A DNA stretch of 13,229 nucleotides from an uncultured Pseudorhodobacter sp. (GCA_945952425.1 CAMFIX010000034.1:1-13229); one strand, 5' to 3'. Positions 1 to 7,386 are shown, numbered from the stretch's first letter. A program made the numbers and translations. Notes: a model not told the origin generated them from the letters alone.

Positions 1-795
1 GGCCAGGCCTCCAAGCTGGTGCAACGGCTGGAGGCCGAGCTGGGCGTCAAGCTCTTGAACCGCACGACGCGGGCCCTGGCGCTGACCGAGGCGGGGCAGC
101 TTTACGCCGAGCGGCTGCGCGGGCTGATCGAGGGCTTCGACGACCTTGCGGCCGAGATGCACCAGGCCGCCGTCACGCCGCGGGGGCGGTTGCGGCTGAC
201 GGCGCCATTGTCCTTCGGGACGATCCGTCTGGCGCCGATCCTGGCGCGCTTTGCCGCCGCCTATCCGGATATCGCGCTGGAGGTGCAGTTCACCGACCGC
301 GTGGTGAACCTGGTGGAAGAGGGGTTCGACGCCGCGATCCGCATCGGTCTGGTGCTGGACGGCAGTCTGAAGGCCCGCAAACTGGGCGAGGCGCGGATCA
401 TCACCATCGCGGCGCCCGCCTATCTGGCCGCCCATGGCTGCCCCGCGACGCCCGCCGACCTTGCCGCCCATGAGGCGATCATCGACCTGAACTCGCGCGA
501 GCCGCGGTCCTGGCCCTTTGCCGCGGCGCGGGTCGCCGTGCAGGGGCGGCTGGCCTTTTCCAACGCCACCGCCTGCCTCGCCGCCGCCGAGGCCGGGATC
601 GGCATCACCCGAATTCCCGAATTCGTCGCCGCCGAGAGCCTCGCCGCCGGACGGGTCGTGCATATCCTGGCCGACCACGAGGCGCCCTTGCTCGGCATCC
701 ACCTGCTTTACCCCGCCGACCGGCGCGCGACGGCCAAGCTGCGGGCGCTGATCGACTTCATGGTGCGGGCATTGCTTCCCAGCGGGAAGGAATGA
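1..795 (+). CDS. LysR-family transcriptional regulator, CrgA/YhaJ-like (5' partial)
   Basis: The frame is open from the first base, so the start codon and roughly the first 25-30 residues of the DNA-binding domain lie off the contig. What remains begins inside the winged helix-turn-helix: QASKLVQRLEAELGVKLLNR followed by TTRALALTEAG is the classic LysR recognition-helix and wing region. The C-terminal part is the periplasmic-binding-protein-like effector domain, with typical strings such as GRLRLTAPLSFG, DAAIRIG and a late GIGITRIPEF. It resembles the CrgA-like LysR subgroup, whose members include regulators of quinone-related genes (Neisseria CrgA, E. coli YhaJ). The gene ends 73 bp before a doxX-type gene on the same strand. 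In E. coli, YhaJ activates the doxX-family gene yqjF, so control of the downstream operon is plausible but inferred. The first in-frame GTG at 19 is internal to the domain and is not the real start. Confidence 0.9.
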   Translation, partial: GQASKLVQRLEAELGVKLLNRTTRALALTEAGQLYAERLRGLIEGFDDLAAEMHQAAVTPRGRLRLTAPLSFGTIRLAPILARFAAAYPDIALEVQFTDRVVNLVEEGFDAAIRIGLVLDGSLKARKLGEARIITIAAPAYLAAHGCPATPADLAAHEAIIDLNSREPRSWPFAAARVAVQGRLAFSNATACLAAAEAGIGITRIPEFVAAESLAAGRVVHILADHEAPLLGIHLLYPADRRATAKLRALIDFMVRALLPSGKE

Positions 796-834
796 ACTTC
801 CCCCTCGCCGGATTGCCCTTTCCTTCGGAAGTTC
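794..834. promoter_or_regulatory. Inverted repeat upstream of doxX, candidate operator/promoter region
   Basis: The gap between the regulator and doxX holds a perfect 8-bp inverted repeat, GAACTTCC (794-801) and GGAAGTTC (827-834), separated by 25 bases; the left arm overlaps the regulator's stop codon. The right arm falls between a weak -35-like TTGCCC (813-818) and a weak -10-like CATCTT (836-841) spaced 17 bp apart. This could be a binding site for the adjacent LysR protein. It could also be chance or an mRNA structure; there is no T tract, so a rho-independent terminator is unlikely. Evidence is pattern only. Confidence 0.25.
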
Positions 835-868
835 CCATCTTTGCCCCATCGCAATGATGGAGACCCCA

Positions 869-1285
869 ATGACCACCGTCCCCCCCGATTTCGCCGCCGA
901 CCGCCCTGCCGATCTCGCCGCCGCCCTGCTGCGCGTGACCAATGGCGGGCTGTTCCTGGCGCATGGCCTCTTGAAGGTCTTCGTCTTCACCATCCCGGGC
1001 ACTGTCGGCTATTTCGAATCGCTCGGCCTGCCGGGCTTTTTCGCCTATCTGACCATCCTGGCCGAGATCGGCGGCGGCCTGGCGCTGCTCGCGGGGTTCC
1101 GCGTGCGGATCGTGGCGCCGATCCTGGCGCTGGTTCTGCTGGGCGCGGGCTATTTCGGCCATTTCGGCAATGGCTTCTTCTTTTCCAACGCCAATGGCGG
1201 CTGGGAATATCCGGCCTTCTGGGCCATCGTGATGGTGGCGCAGACCCTGCTCGGCGCGGGTGCTTTCGCGCTCGACCGCAAGTAA
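869..1285 (+). CDS. DoxX-family inner-membrane protein
   Basis: This 138-residue protein has about four hydrophobic segments (near residues 17-38, 56-76, 79-98 and 114-134) and DoxX-type features, including LAHGLLKVFVF in the first helix and AEIGGGLALLAG in the second. DoxX proteins are small membrane proteins whose biochemical role is poorly settled; members such as B. subtilis CatD and MhqP and E. coli YqjF are induced by quinones and catechols and sit beside ring-cleaving or quinone-reducing enzymes. The ATG at 869 is preferred because GGAG at 859-862 lies six bases upstream; ATGs at 854 and 857 are in frame but lack an equivalent site. It is the first gene of a tight run of four, with the VOC dioxygenase starting 24 bases downstream. 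The quinone-stress role rests on neighbours, not on this sequence alone. Confidence 0.85.
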   Translation: MTTVPPDFAADRPADLAAALLRVTNGGLFLAHGLLKVFVFTIPGTVGYFESLGLPGFFAYLTILAEIGGGLALLAGFRVRIVAPILALVLLGAGYFGHFGNGFFFSNANGGWEYPAFWAIVMVAQTLLGAGAFALDRK

Positions 1286-1309
1286 ACCCCATCATCGGGA
1301 GTTGACCCC

Positions 1310-2092
1310 ATGTCCACCGCTTCTGCCCCGATCGAAATCGGTCATGTCGCCCTGACGACGCGCGACTTGGCCCGGATGGCGGCCTTTTACGAAGGGCTGC
1401 TCGGCCTCACGCGGCTGTCTTCGGAGGGCGAGGCGGTGTGGCTGGGGGCCGGCGACACCCCGATCCTGCAGCTGCGTGGCGACAAGGCCGCGAAGCCCAA
1501 CACGGGGCGGGAGGCGGGGCTGTTTCACACCGCCTTCCTCATGCCCTCGCGTGCCGATCTCGGCGCCTGGCTGATCCATGCCGCGGGCAACAAGGTGCCG
1601 CTGGAGGGCGCCAGCGATCACCTGGTGTCTGAGGCGATCTACCTGAGTGACCCCGAGGGCAACGGCATCGAGGTTTATGTCGATCGGCCCCGGCTGGCCT
1701 GGTATGACGCCGCCGGCAAGATCAAGATGGCGACCGAGGGGCTGGACCTGAACGACCTCGCCCGCAGCGCCAAGGGCCCCTATGCGGCGGCGCCTTCGGG
1801 GCTGGTCATCGGTCATGTCCACCTGCAGGTCGGCAATGTGCCCGAGGCCGAGGCCTTCTATCACGGCCAGATGGGGCTGGAGATCACCGCGCATTACCCT
1901 GGGGCGGCCTTTTACGGCTCGGGCGGGTATCACCACCACCTGGCCTCGAACATCTGGTCCTCGCGCGGGGCCAAGGCGCGGACGCCGGGGCTGACGGGGC
2001 TTGCCGAGGTGGGTCTGCGGGCCGACAAGGGGCTGCTGCCCGCCCGGATGACCGATCCCTGGGGCACCGAATTCAGCGTGACGGAGAAGTAA
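1310..2092 (+). CDS. VOC-superfamily protein, CatE/MhqO-like putative extradiol dioxygenase
   Basis: This 260-residue protein is built from two vicinal-oxygen-chelate modules, about residues 8-125 and 165-258. Candidate metal ligands appear in both: His12, His73 and Glu121 (in DPEGNGIEVYVDRP) in the first, and His169 (GHVHLQV), one of His208-210 (YHHHLASNIW) and Glu254 (DPWGTEFSV) in the second. In B. subtilis CatE-type enzymes a His-His-Glu triad holds Fe(II) and the enzyme cleaves catechols or hydroquinones, so ring cleavage is the best guess. A glyoxalase-like role cannot be excluded from sequence alone. GGGAG at 1297-1301 is a good ribosome site for the ATG at 1310. The stop codon is one base from the next ATG, indicating one operon with the DoxX and hydroquinone reductase genes. 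Confidence 0.85.
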   Translation: MSTASAPIEIGHVALTTRDLARMAAFYEGLLGLTRLSSEGEAVWLGAGDTPILQLRGDKAAKPNTGREAGLFHTAFLMPSRADLGAWLIHAAGNKVPLEGASDHLVSEAIYLSDPEGNGIEVYVDRPRLAWYDAAGKIKMATEGLDLNDLARSAKGPYAAAPSGLVIGHVHLQVGNVPEAEAFYHGQMGLEITAHYPGAAFYGSGGYHHHLASNIWSSRGAKARTPGLTGLAEVGLRADKGLLPARMTDPWGTEFSVTEK

Positions 2093-2093
2093 G

Positions 2094-2990
2094 ATGCTGA
2101 TCGACGGCAAGTGGAGCGAGGATTGGCAGCCGGTGCAGGCCAAGGACGCCAAGGGCGGTTTCGTGCGCCAGGTCTCGACCTTCCGCGACCGGATCGAAAC
2201 CCTGACCCCCGGCCGCTATCACCTTTACGTCGCGCTGATCTGCCCCTGGGCCAGCCGCACGCTGATCGCCCGCAAGCTGAAGGGGCTGGACTCCGCCATC
2301 TCGGTCTCGGTCCTTGAACCCGCCCTGACCGCGCAAGGCTGGGAGTTCGCGACGCCTGACCCGCTGACCGGGGCGAAATACCTGCATCAGGTCTATAGCA
2401 AGGCCGATCCCCATGTCTCGGGCCGCGCCACGGTGCCGGTGCTGTGGGACAAGGAAACCTCCCGCATCGTGAACAACGAATCCGCCGATATCCTGCGGAT
2501 TTTCAACGACATCGGCCAGGGCCCCGACCTTTACCCCGAAAGCCTCCGCCCCGAGATCGACGCGCTCAACGATGTGGTCTATCCCGGCCTGAACAACGGC
2601 GTCTACCGCGCGGGCTTTGCCACCACGCAAGAGGCCTATGACGAGGCCGTGACCCTGGTCTTCCAGACGCTCTCCGACCTGGAGTCGCGCATGTCCGATG
2701 GTCGCCCCTGGCTGATGGGTCAGACCTTCACCGAGGCCGACATCCGCACCTTCGTCACCGCCGTGCGCTTTGATGTGGCCTATCACGGCATTTTCAAGTG
2801 CAACCTGCGGCGGTTTGCCGATCATCCTCATCTGCAGGCCTGGATGGAGCGGGTGCTGGCGCTGCCCGGCGTGGCCGAGACGGTCAACCTTGCCCATATC
2901 AAGCGCGGCTATTACTCGATCAAGACGTTGAACCCGAACGGGATCATCCCCAAGGGGCCGGTCCTGACCTGGGCGGAGGGGTTGGCATGA
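2094..2990 (+). CDS. yqjG: Glutathionyl-hydroquinone reductase (YqjG/ECM4/PcpF type, Xi-class GST)
   Basis: This 298-residue enzyme should reduce glutathionyl-hydroquinones back to hydroquinones, using a second glutathione, in the cytoplasm. The catalytic cysteine is Cys50 in the hallmark ICPWASR motif. The thioredoxin-fold cis-proline loop (VPVLWD, Pro115) and glutathione-contacting NNES (127-130) follow. Other family signatures are NNGVYRAGFATTQEAYD (from 167, with Tyr171 a likely active-site tyrosine) and RGYYSIKTLNPNGIIPKGP near the C-terminus (Tyr273/274). It is somewhat shorter than E. coli YqjG (328 residues), mainly at the N-terminus. GGAG at 2083-2086, inside the end of the VOC gene, serves the ATG at 2094. 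The stop overlaps the next start as ATGA. Placement between a ring-cleaving VOC protein and a hydrolase supports quinone detoxification or aromatic breakdown. Confidence 0.93.
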   Translation: MLIDGKWSEDWQPVQAKDAKGGFVRQVSTFRDRIETLTPGRYHLYVALICPWASRTLIARKLKGLDSAISVSVLEPALTAQGWEFATPDPLTGAKYLHQVYSKADPHVSGRATVPVLWDKETSRIVNNESADILRIFNDIGQGPDLYPESLRPEIDALNDVVYPGLNNGVYRAGFATTQEAYDEAVTLVFQTLSDLESRMSDGRPWLMGQTFTEADIRTFVTAVRFDVAYHGIFKCNLRRFADHPHLQAWMERVLALPGVAETVNLAHIKRGYYSIKTLNPNGIIPKGPVLTWAEGLA

Positions 2991-3550
2991 CGACGCTGGT
3001 CATCCTGTTGCATGGTGTGGGCGGGCAGGGCGCGCCGATGCTGACGAGCGTGGGGCGCCACCTGCCGGGCGTCACGCTCCGCGCGCCGGATGGGCCCCTG
3101 GCCTTCCACCCCGGCAGCCCGCAACGCGCGTGGTTTTCGATCGCGGGCATCACGCCCGCCAACCGCCCCGAGAGGGTGCGCGCCGCCCGTGCCGAGCTCG
3201 ACGCCCGCATCGACGCCGCCGTTGCCGAGACCGGAGCGACCCGCCTGGTGCTCTTCGGCTTTTCGCAAGGCGCCATCATGGCGCTGGACGCCATCGCGCG
3301 GGGCAAGGTCTCTGAAGCTTTGATCTTCGCCGGTCGCCTGGCCTTCGACGGCCCCATGACCCCCGCCCCCGGCGCCCGTGCCCTGCTGGTGGGCGGCGAG
3401 CATGACCAGGTCATTCCCGCTGCCGAGACCGCCGCCGCGGCAGAGGCCCTGCAGGCCGCAGGGGTCGCGACGCAATTCCTGCTGGAGCCCGGCGCCGCGC
3501 ATGAGATCGGCCCCCGCGGCATGACCGCCGCCCGCGCCTTCCTTCAGTAG
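2987..3550 (+). CDS. Alpha/beta hydrolase, phospholipase/carboxylesterase family (MhqD-like)
   Basis: This compact 187-residue hydrolase starts with the oxyanion-side LLHGVGG (7-13). Its likely triad is Ser93 in the nucleophile elbow GFSQG, Asp140 in GGEHDQVIP and His172 in GAAHEIG, typical of the carboxylesterase/phospholipase (Abhydrolase_2) family. The start at 2987 overlaps the preceding stop by four bases (ATGA) and has GGAGG at 2975-2979; a longer reading frame upstream would lie inside the reductase gene and is rejected. B. subtilis MhqD, induced together with MhqO and DoxX-type MhqP by hydroquinones, belongs to this family. The natural ester substrate is unknown, and a ring-cleavage product is only a guess. 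Its last seven bases overlap the 3' end of the convergent GGDEF-EAL gene. Confidence 0.88.
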   Translation: MTTLVILLHGVGGQGAPMLTSVGRHLPGVTLRAPDGPLAFHPGSPQRAWFSIAGITPANRPERVRAARAELDARIDAAVAETGATRLVLFGFSQGAIMALDAIARGKVSEALIFAGRLAFDGPMTPAPGARALLVGGEHDQVIPAAETAAAAEALQAAGVATQFLLEPGAAHEIGPRGMTAARAFLQ

Positions 3551-5535
3551 CCCGCCGCGATCAGCCGTTGCAGCTCGGTGAAGGGCACCGGGCGCGAGAA
3601 GAGAAAGCCCTGGAACTCGTCGCAATCCGCGGCCTGCAGCCAGTCGCGCTGTTCCTCGGTCTCGACGCCCTCGGCCACGACCTTGGCCCCGAAGGCCCGG
3701 GCCAGCGCCAGGACCGCGCTGACCAGGGCGCGAAACTCGGGATGGGCGATCAGCGTCCGGTCGATCTTGATGCAGTTGACCGGATAGCGCGAGATGCCCG
3801 CGAGGTTGGAATAGGCGGTGCCGAAATCGTCGATGGCGAAGGTGTACCCCAGCTCGGCGATCTGGCGCATCACCTTCTGCAGGCGCTTGTCGTGATCGGC
3901 CAGGACCGACTCGGTGATCTCCAGCTCGATCACCGCGGCGCAGGGTTCCAGCAGGCGGCGCGACTGGCGCAGCTGGTTCAGAAAGGCCGGATCGGTGAAC
4001 TGCTTGGGGCTGACATTGACCGACAGGTGCAGCCCCGCCCCCGCGCTGCGCAGCTCGGCCAGGTGGCGCGCCGCCTCGCGCAAAGCCCAGCGGCCGATGG
4101 GGGCGATGCGGCCGGTGGCCTCGGCCACGGGGATGAACTCCGACGGCAGGACGCCGCGGCCGCCCGGCGAGTTGATGCGGATCAGCGCCTCGGCCGCCAC
4201 GATCTTGCCGGTCTTCAACGAGATGCGCGGCTGGTAGAACAGCTCCAGCCGGCGGCGGCGCAGGGCATCGGACAGCTCGGCCTCGATCATCAGGAAGCGC
4301 TGGCTGCGCTCGGCCAGCGCAGGCCGATAGAGCTGCGCCTCGGCCCCGCCATTGCCCTTGGCCTCGAACAGCGCAAGATCGGCCTGGCGCAGAAGCTCTT
4401 CGAAACTGGTGTCCGGCCCATCGGCCAAGGCCAGCCCGACCGAGGCCGAAACGGAAAGCTCGTTGCCCTCCACCCGCAGGGGCCGCGCCATGGCCCGCAG
4501 CATGGCATTGACCTGGCGCAGCAAGGCACGCTCGCCGTCATGGGCGATCAGGCAGCAGAACTCGTCGCCGCCCAGCCGCGAGAGGGGCGTGCCGGGCGGC
4601 AGGGCGCGGGTCAGCCGCTCGGCGATTTCCTGCAGCAGGCGGTCGCCCGCGGCATGGCCCAATGTGTCGTTCACGAATTTGAAGCGGTCCAGGTCCAAAA
4701 GCATCAGCGCCGCCCGCTGCCCCTGCGCCGCGAAGGTGCCCAGATGCCCCGAGGCCGCGGCGGCGAGGTAAGCGCGGTTGCGCAAGCCCGTCAGCGCATC
4801 GCGCGAGGCGAGCGCCTCCAGGTCGCGCTTGGCGTTTTCTTGGTCGGTGACATCGGTTTCGGTGATGACGTGGTTCGGCGTGCCGTCCACCGGGTCATGG
4901 CCCATGCGGATCGCGACCTCGTGCACCCGCACGCCCCGCGCCGTTGTCACCTCGGACAGGTAGGTGCCCTCGGCCCCGCCCGACAGCGCCGCGCGGATCG
5001 TCGGGCCCAGAAAGCGCGAGAGGTCCGATTGCTGCCGCCCCGGAAAGCTTTTCAGCGCGGCGAGGTTGGCATAGGTGCAGGTTCCGTCCAAAGCATAGGT
5101 CGAGACCATGGCGGCGGTGTAAAGCAGCGCCTGGGCCGAGACGACGAGGCTGTGTTCGTCGGCGCCGACCGGGTTGGCCTCGACCAGCATGGCGATGCGC
5201 CCGTCGGCCAGGCGAAAACCGCGCAGCCGGGAAACCAGGGGGCGGGGCGTGCCGCGGGGATAGATCGTCCAGGGCTCGTCGAAGCTTTCGCCGCGGGCCA
5301 GGGTCGGGCGCGAAATCTCCAGCCTTTCGCGGACAGAGCTGCTCATGTCGGCGGCCAGGTCGCGGGCGGCCAGCGTGGCGCAATCGGGCGCCTCCCATAG
5401 GGTCAGCGCGGCGTCATTGGCCCAGGGGATGCGGGCGGCGTCGATGTCATAGACCCAATAGGCGGTGCGGCTGGCCTGCAGGATGCGCAGATCCGCGGGG
5501 CCGGGCAGGGCTGGCGTTTCCGTCGGAGGCAACAT
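3544..5535 (-). CDS. PAS-PAS-GGDEF-EAL cyclic-di-GMP synthase/phosphodiesterase
   Basis: This 663-residue protein has no membrane segment or signal peptide, so it should be cytoplasmic. Two PAS-like sensor regions (about 20-125 and 130-230) precede a GGDEF domain starting at DALTGLRNR (247-254) with the active-site loop GGDEF at 322-326. An EAL domain follows with EAL at 449-451, Asn507, Glu539, DDFGTAYSNL (569-578), Lys590 and AEGVET (621-626), so both catalytic sites look complete. The RxxD product-inhibition site expected just before GGDEF is absent (PPGT at 313-316). The ATG at 5535 is chosen because a plausible promoter lies immediately upstream and a longer frame would run into the Rieske gene; no strong ribosome site is visible. 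Net activity cannot be predicted. It probably controls motility or surface attachment and has no evident link to its catabolic neighbours. Confidence 0.93.
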   Translation of the reverse strand: MLPPTETPALPGPADLRILQASRTAYWVYDIDAARIPWANDAALTLWEAPDCATLAARDLAADMSSSVRERLEISRPTLARGESFDEPWTIYPRGTPRPLVSRLRGFRLADGRIAMLVEANPVGADEHSLVVSAQALLYTAAMVSTYALDGTCTYANLAALKSFPGRQQSDLSRFLGPTIRAALSGGAEGTYLSEVTTARGVRVHEVAIRMGHDPVDGTPNHVITETDVTDQENAKRDLEALASRDALTGLRNRAYLAAAASGHLGTFAAQGQRAALMLLDLDRFKFVNDTLGHAAGDRLLQEIAERLTRALPPGTPLSRLGGDEFCCLIAHDGERALLRQVNAMLRAMARPLRVEGNELSVSASVGLALADGPDTSFEELLRQADLALFEAKGNGGAEAQLYRPALAERSQRFLMIEAELSDALRRRRLELFYQPRISLKTGKIVAAEALIRINSPGGRGVLPSEFIPVAEATGRIAPIGRWALREAARHLAELRSAGAGLHLSVNVSPKQFTDPAFLNQLRQSRRLLEPCAAVIELEITESVLADHDKRLQKVMRQIAELGYTFAIDDFGTAYSNLAGISRYPVNCIKIDRTLIAHPEFRALVSAVLALARAFGAKVVAEGVETEEQRDWLQAADCDEFQGFLFSRPVPFTELQRLIAAGY

Positions 5536-5571
5536 GCGTCTGATCGACCGCCCTGCAGGTTCTATGGCCGG

Positions 5572-5599
5572 ACTATAGGCCAAATCGGGGGTTTGAGAA
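5572..5599 (-). promoter_or_regulatory. Candidate sigma70-type promoter for the GGDEF-EAL gene
   Basis: Reading the minus strand, TTCTCA (5599-5594) and TATAGT (5577-5572) resemble -35 and -10 boxes with a 16-bp spacer. Initiation near 5565 would leave a leader of about 30 bases before the ATG at 5535, which agrees with the chosen start. The -10 match is five of six; the -35 match is four of six. Evidence is pattern only. Confidence 0.4.
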
Positions 5600-5607
5600 G
5601 GCCCGAT
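5584..5607 (-). terminator. Weak hairpin after the Rieske gene, possible terminator
   Basis: Eight bases after the Rieske stop codon, ATCGGG and CCCGAT form a 6-bp stem with a 12-base loop, followed on the minus strand by a short TTTGG. The T tract is poor, so termination would be weak. The loop contains the -35-like box of the candidate promoter for the next gene, so the two proposals share sequence. Confidence 0.25.
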
Positions 5608-5614
5608 CCGCAGG

Positions 5615-6631
5615 TCAGGTTGACGCAGGGTAAAGGGCGGCGGCGACGCGCTCCTGGAAATAGCGCACGCCCTTTTCGTGGCGGCCCGAGAGCGGCCCGG
5701 CGCTATAGGCCCCGGCGGCATAATTGCGATGGGTCTCGACGCAGATCGTGTAATCTTCCTTCACCACGTCCAGCGTGCCCTTGACCGACCGCGCCCGCGC
5801 CTCTGCCTCGGTGCCGGGGCGGAAGAAGAAAGTGTAATGCTGGTCGGTGCGGTCGGTCGAGGTCGGGTTGATCCGGCTGACGCTGAAGCCGCCGTCAAAG
5901 AGCGACAAGGTCCAGTTCGGCCACATCCACAGCCATTTGCCGCGGTAGAACAGCCCCTCGCGCGGCGGCGCGGTCATCTTGACCATGCCCTTGTGGGCCG
6001 TGGTCTGGAACTGCTCGAAGTCGATGGCGGCGTAAAACCCGGGATGGGTGCCGGGGATATGGTAGCCTTCGACGAAATTGTCGGTATAGACCTTCCAGTT
6101 GGCATCGAAAGAGACCGTGGCGAGGTCGGTCGCCTCGTAGCTTTCCAAAGGCTCGTCGGCGACTTCGGGGATGAGGTCGCCAAGCTGTTCGGCAAGCGTC
6201 TCGACAGGGTCGAGGCTGGCGAAGAGAAGCCCGCGCCAGCTGTCGATTGCCACCGGCTCCAAGGGCCAGTCCTCGGGGATGATGGCGGGGTCTTTGCCAT
6301 ACCAGGGCGCCTGCACCAGGCGTCCGGTGTCGGCAAAGCTCCATTTGTGATAGGGGCAGACGATCAGGCCGCATTGGCCGGTGCCATCGGCCAAAAGCTT
6401 GGCGCCGCGGTGGCGGCAGACGTTCTTGAAGCCGCGCAGGCTGCCGTCGCGGCCCCGGATCGCGAAAACCGGCGTGCCCGCGATGTCGATGGCCAGGTAT
6501 TGCCCCGGCTGATCGACCGCCGAGGCCGCCCCCATCAACTGCCAGCTTTGCGCAAAGATCGCGCGGCGTTCGGCCTGAAAGACCTCGGGCCGCACGTAAA
6601 GCCCGGGGTCGAGGTTCAGATACTGGGTCAT
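5615..6631 (-). CDS. Rieske (2Fe-2S) non-haem iron oxygenase, alpha subunit
   Basis: This 338-residue protein is the terminal oxygenase component of a ring-hydroxylating or N-demethylating monooxygenase/dioxygenase. The Rieske cluster ligands are Cys72-x-His74 (VCRHRGA) and Cys92-x2-His95 (VCPYHKWSF). The mononuclear iron site is NFVEGYHIPGTH, with His191 and His196 as ligands and Asp293 (VVKEDYTIC) as the likely third; Glu188 is the probable inter-subunit bridge. The C-terminal GPLSGRHEKGVRYFQERV resembles the branch that includes choline and betaine oxygenases, so an N-methylated substrate is possible, but aromatic substrates are not excluded. The length is slightly short for the family (often 350-450). 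Its ATG overlaps the ABC ATPase stop as ATGA, so it is translated with the transporter. No reductase or ferredoxin partner gene occurs in the window. Confidence 0.92.
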   Translation of the reverse strand: MTQYLNLDPGLYVRPEVFQAERRAIFAQSWQLMGAASAVDQPGQYLAIDIAGTPVFAIRGRDGSLRGFKNVCRHRGAKLLADGTGQCGLIVCPYHKWSFADTGRLVQAPWYGKDPAIIPEDWPLEPVAIDSWRGLLFASLDPVETLAEQLGDLIPEVADEPLESYEATDLATVSFDANWKVYTDNFVEGYHIPGTHPGFYAAIDFEQFQTTAHKGMVKMTAPPREGLFYRGKWLWMWPNWTLSLFDGGFSVSRINPTSTDRTDQHYTFFFRPGTEAEARARSVKGTLDVVKEDYTICVETHRNYAAGAYSAGPLSGRHEKGVRYFQERVAAALYPAST

Positions 6632-7386
6632 GCGTCCTCGTCCTGCTTCAACAGCCCCATGATCTCGCGCTTCATGGCGATGAAGGCGGGGTCCAGCACC
6701 AGGTCTTCGTGGCGGGGTCTTGCGAAATCGACGGTCAAGACCTTGCGGATCTGCCCCGGCCGCCCGGACATGACGAAGACGCGGTCGGCCAGCAGGATCG
6801 CCTCTTCGATGTCATGTGTGACGAAAAGGACGGTCTTCTTCGAATGGTCCCAGACGCGCAGCAGAAGCCGCTGCATCGCGTGGCGGGTCTGGCTGTCGAG
6901 CGCGCCGAAGGGCTCGTCCATCAAGAGAACCGCGGGGTCGTTGGCCAAGGCGCGGGCAATCGCCACGCGCTGCTTCATGCCGCCGGAAAGCTGGCTGGGG
7001 TAGTGCCCGGCGAACCCGCCGAGGCCGACCTCTTCCAGATAGCGGGTCACCGCCGCCGGATCGTTCACGCCCCGCCGTTTCGGCCCATAGGCCACGTTCT
7101 CGGCCACGGTCAGCCAGGGGAAAAGCGTATAGCTTTGGAACACCATCCCCCGGTCGGCCCCGGGGCCCTGAACTTCCGCGCCATCCACGGAAATGCTGCC
7201 CGAAGTCCGATCCTCCAGCCCCGCGATGAGGTAAAGCAGCGAGGATTTCCCGCAGCCCGAAGGCCCGACGATGACGGCAAATTCGTTCGGCCGCACGTCC
7301 AGCGACAGGCGGTCCAGGGCCAGAACCGGCTGCTTGCCGCCATAGCGCAAGGTCACATCGCGCACGGTGATATCGCCGGATTTCAT
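6628..7386 (-). CDS. ABC transporter ATP-binding protein, NitT/TauT (SsuB/TauB) type
   Basis: This 252-residue cytoplasmic ATPase powers the adjacent importer. All motifs are present: Walker A GPSGCGKS (41-48), Q-loop Gln84 in VFQSYTLFPW, signature LSGGMKQR (133-140), Walker B LLMDEPFGALD (154-164) and switch His191 (VTHDIEEA). The sequence style is that of the nitrate/sulfonate/taurine/THI5-like group of importers. The start ATG at 7386 overlaps the permease stop as ATGA; an upstream extension of the frame runs through the permease gene and is not used. Its own stop overlaps the Rieske oxygenase start in the same way, making the oxygenase part of the transport operon. Confidence 0.95.
   Translation of the reverse strand: MKSGDITVRDVTLRYGGKQPVLALDRLSLDVRPNEFAVIVGPSGCGKSSLLYLIAGLEDRTSGSISVDGAEVQGPGADRGMVFQSYTLFPWLTVAENVAYGPKRRGVNDPAAVTRYLEEVGLGGFAGHYPSQLSGGMKQRVAIARALANDPAVLLMDEPFGALDSQTRHAMQRLLLRVWDHSKKTVLFVTHDIEEAILLADRVFVMSGRPGQIRKVLTVDFARPRHEDLVLDPAFIAMKREIMGLLKQDEDA

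Noticed and set aside
3568..5400. A 610-codon open frame on the plus strand opposite the GGDEF-EAL gene.
   Set aside because: Composition is G/R/Q/A-rich with no recognisable domain, and it mirrors a clear enzyme on the other strand. Long antisense frames are expected at this GC content.
5536..5721. 62-codon N-terminal extension of the GGDEF-EAL protein.
   Set aside because: It would overlap the 3' end of the Rieske gene, is Pro/Arg/Ser-rich without domain signal, and begins upstream of the best promoter candidate.
5678..7003. A 441-codon plus-strand open frame opposite the Rieske and ATPase genes.
   Set aside because: It straddles the boundary of two overlapping real genes and has no coherent domain.
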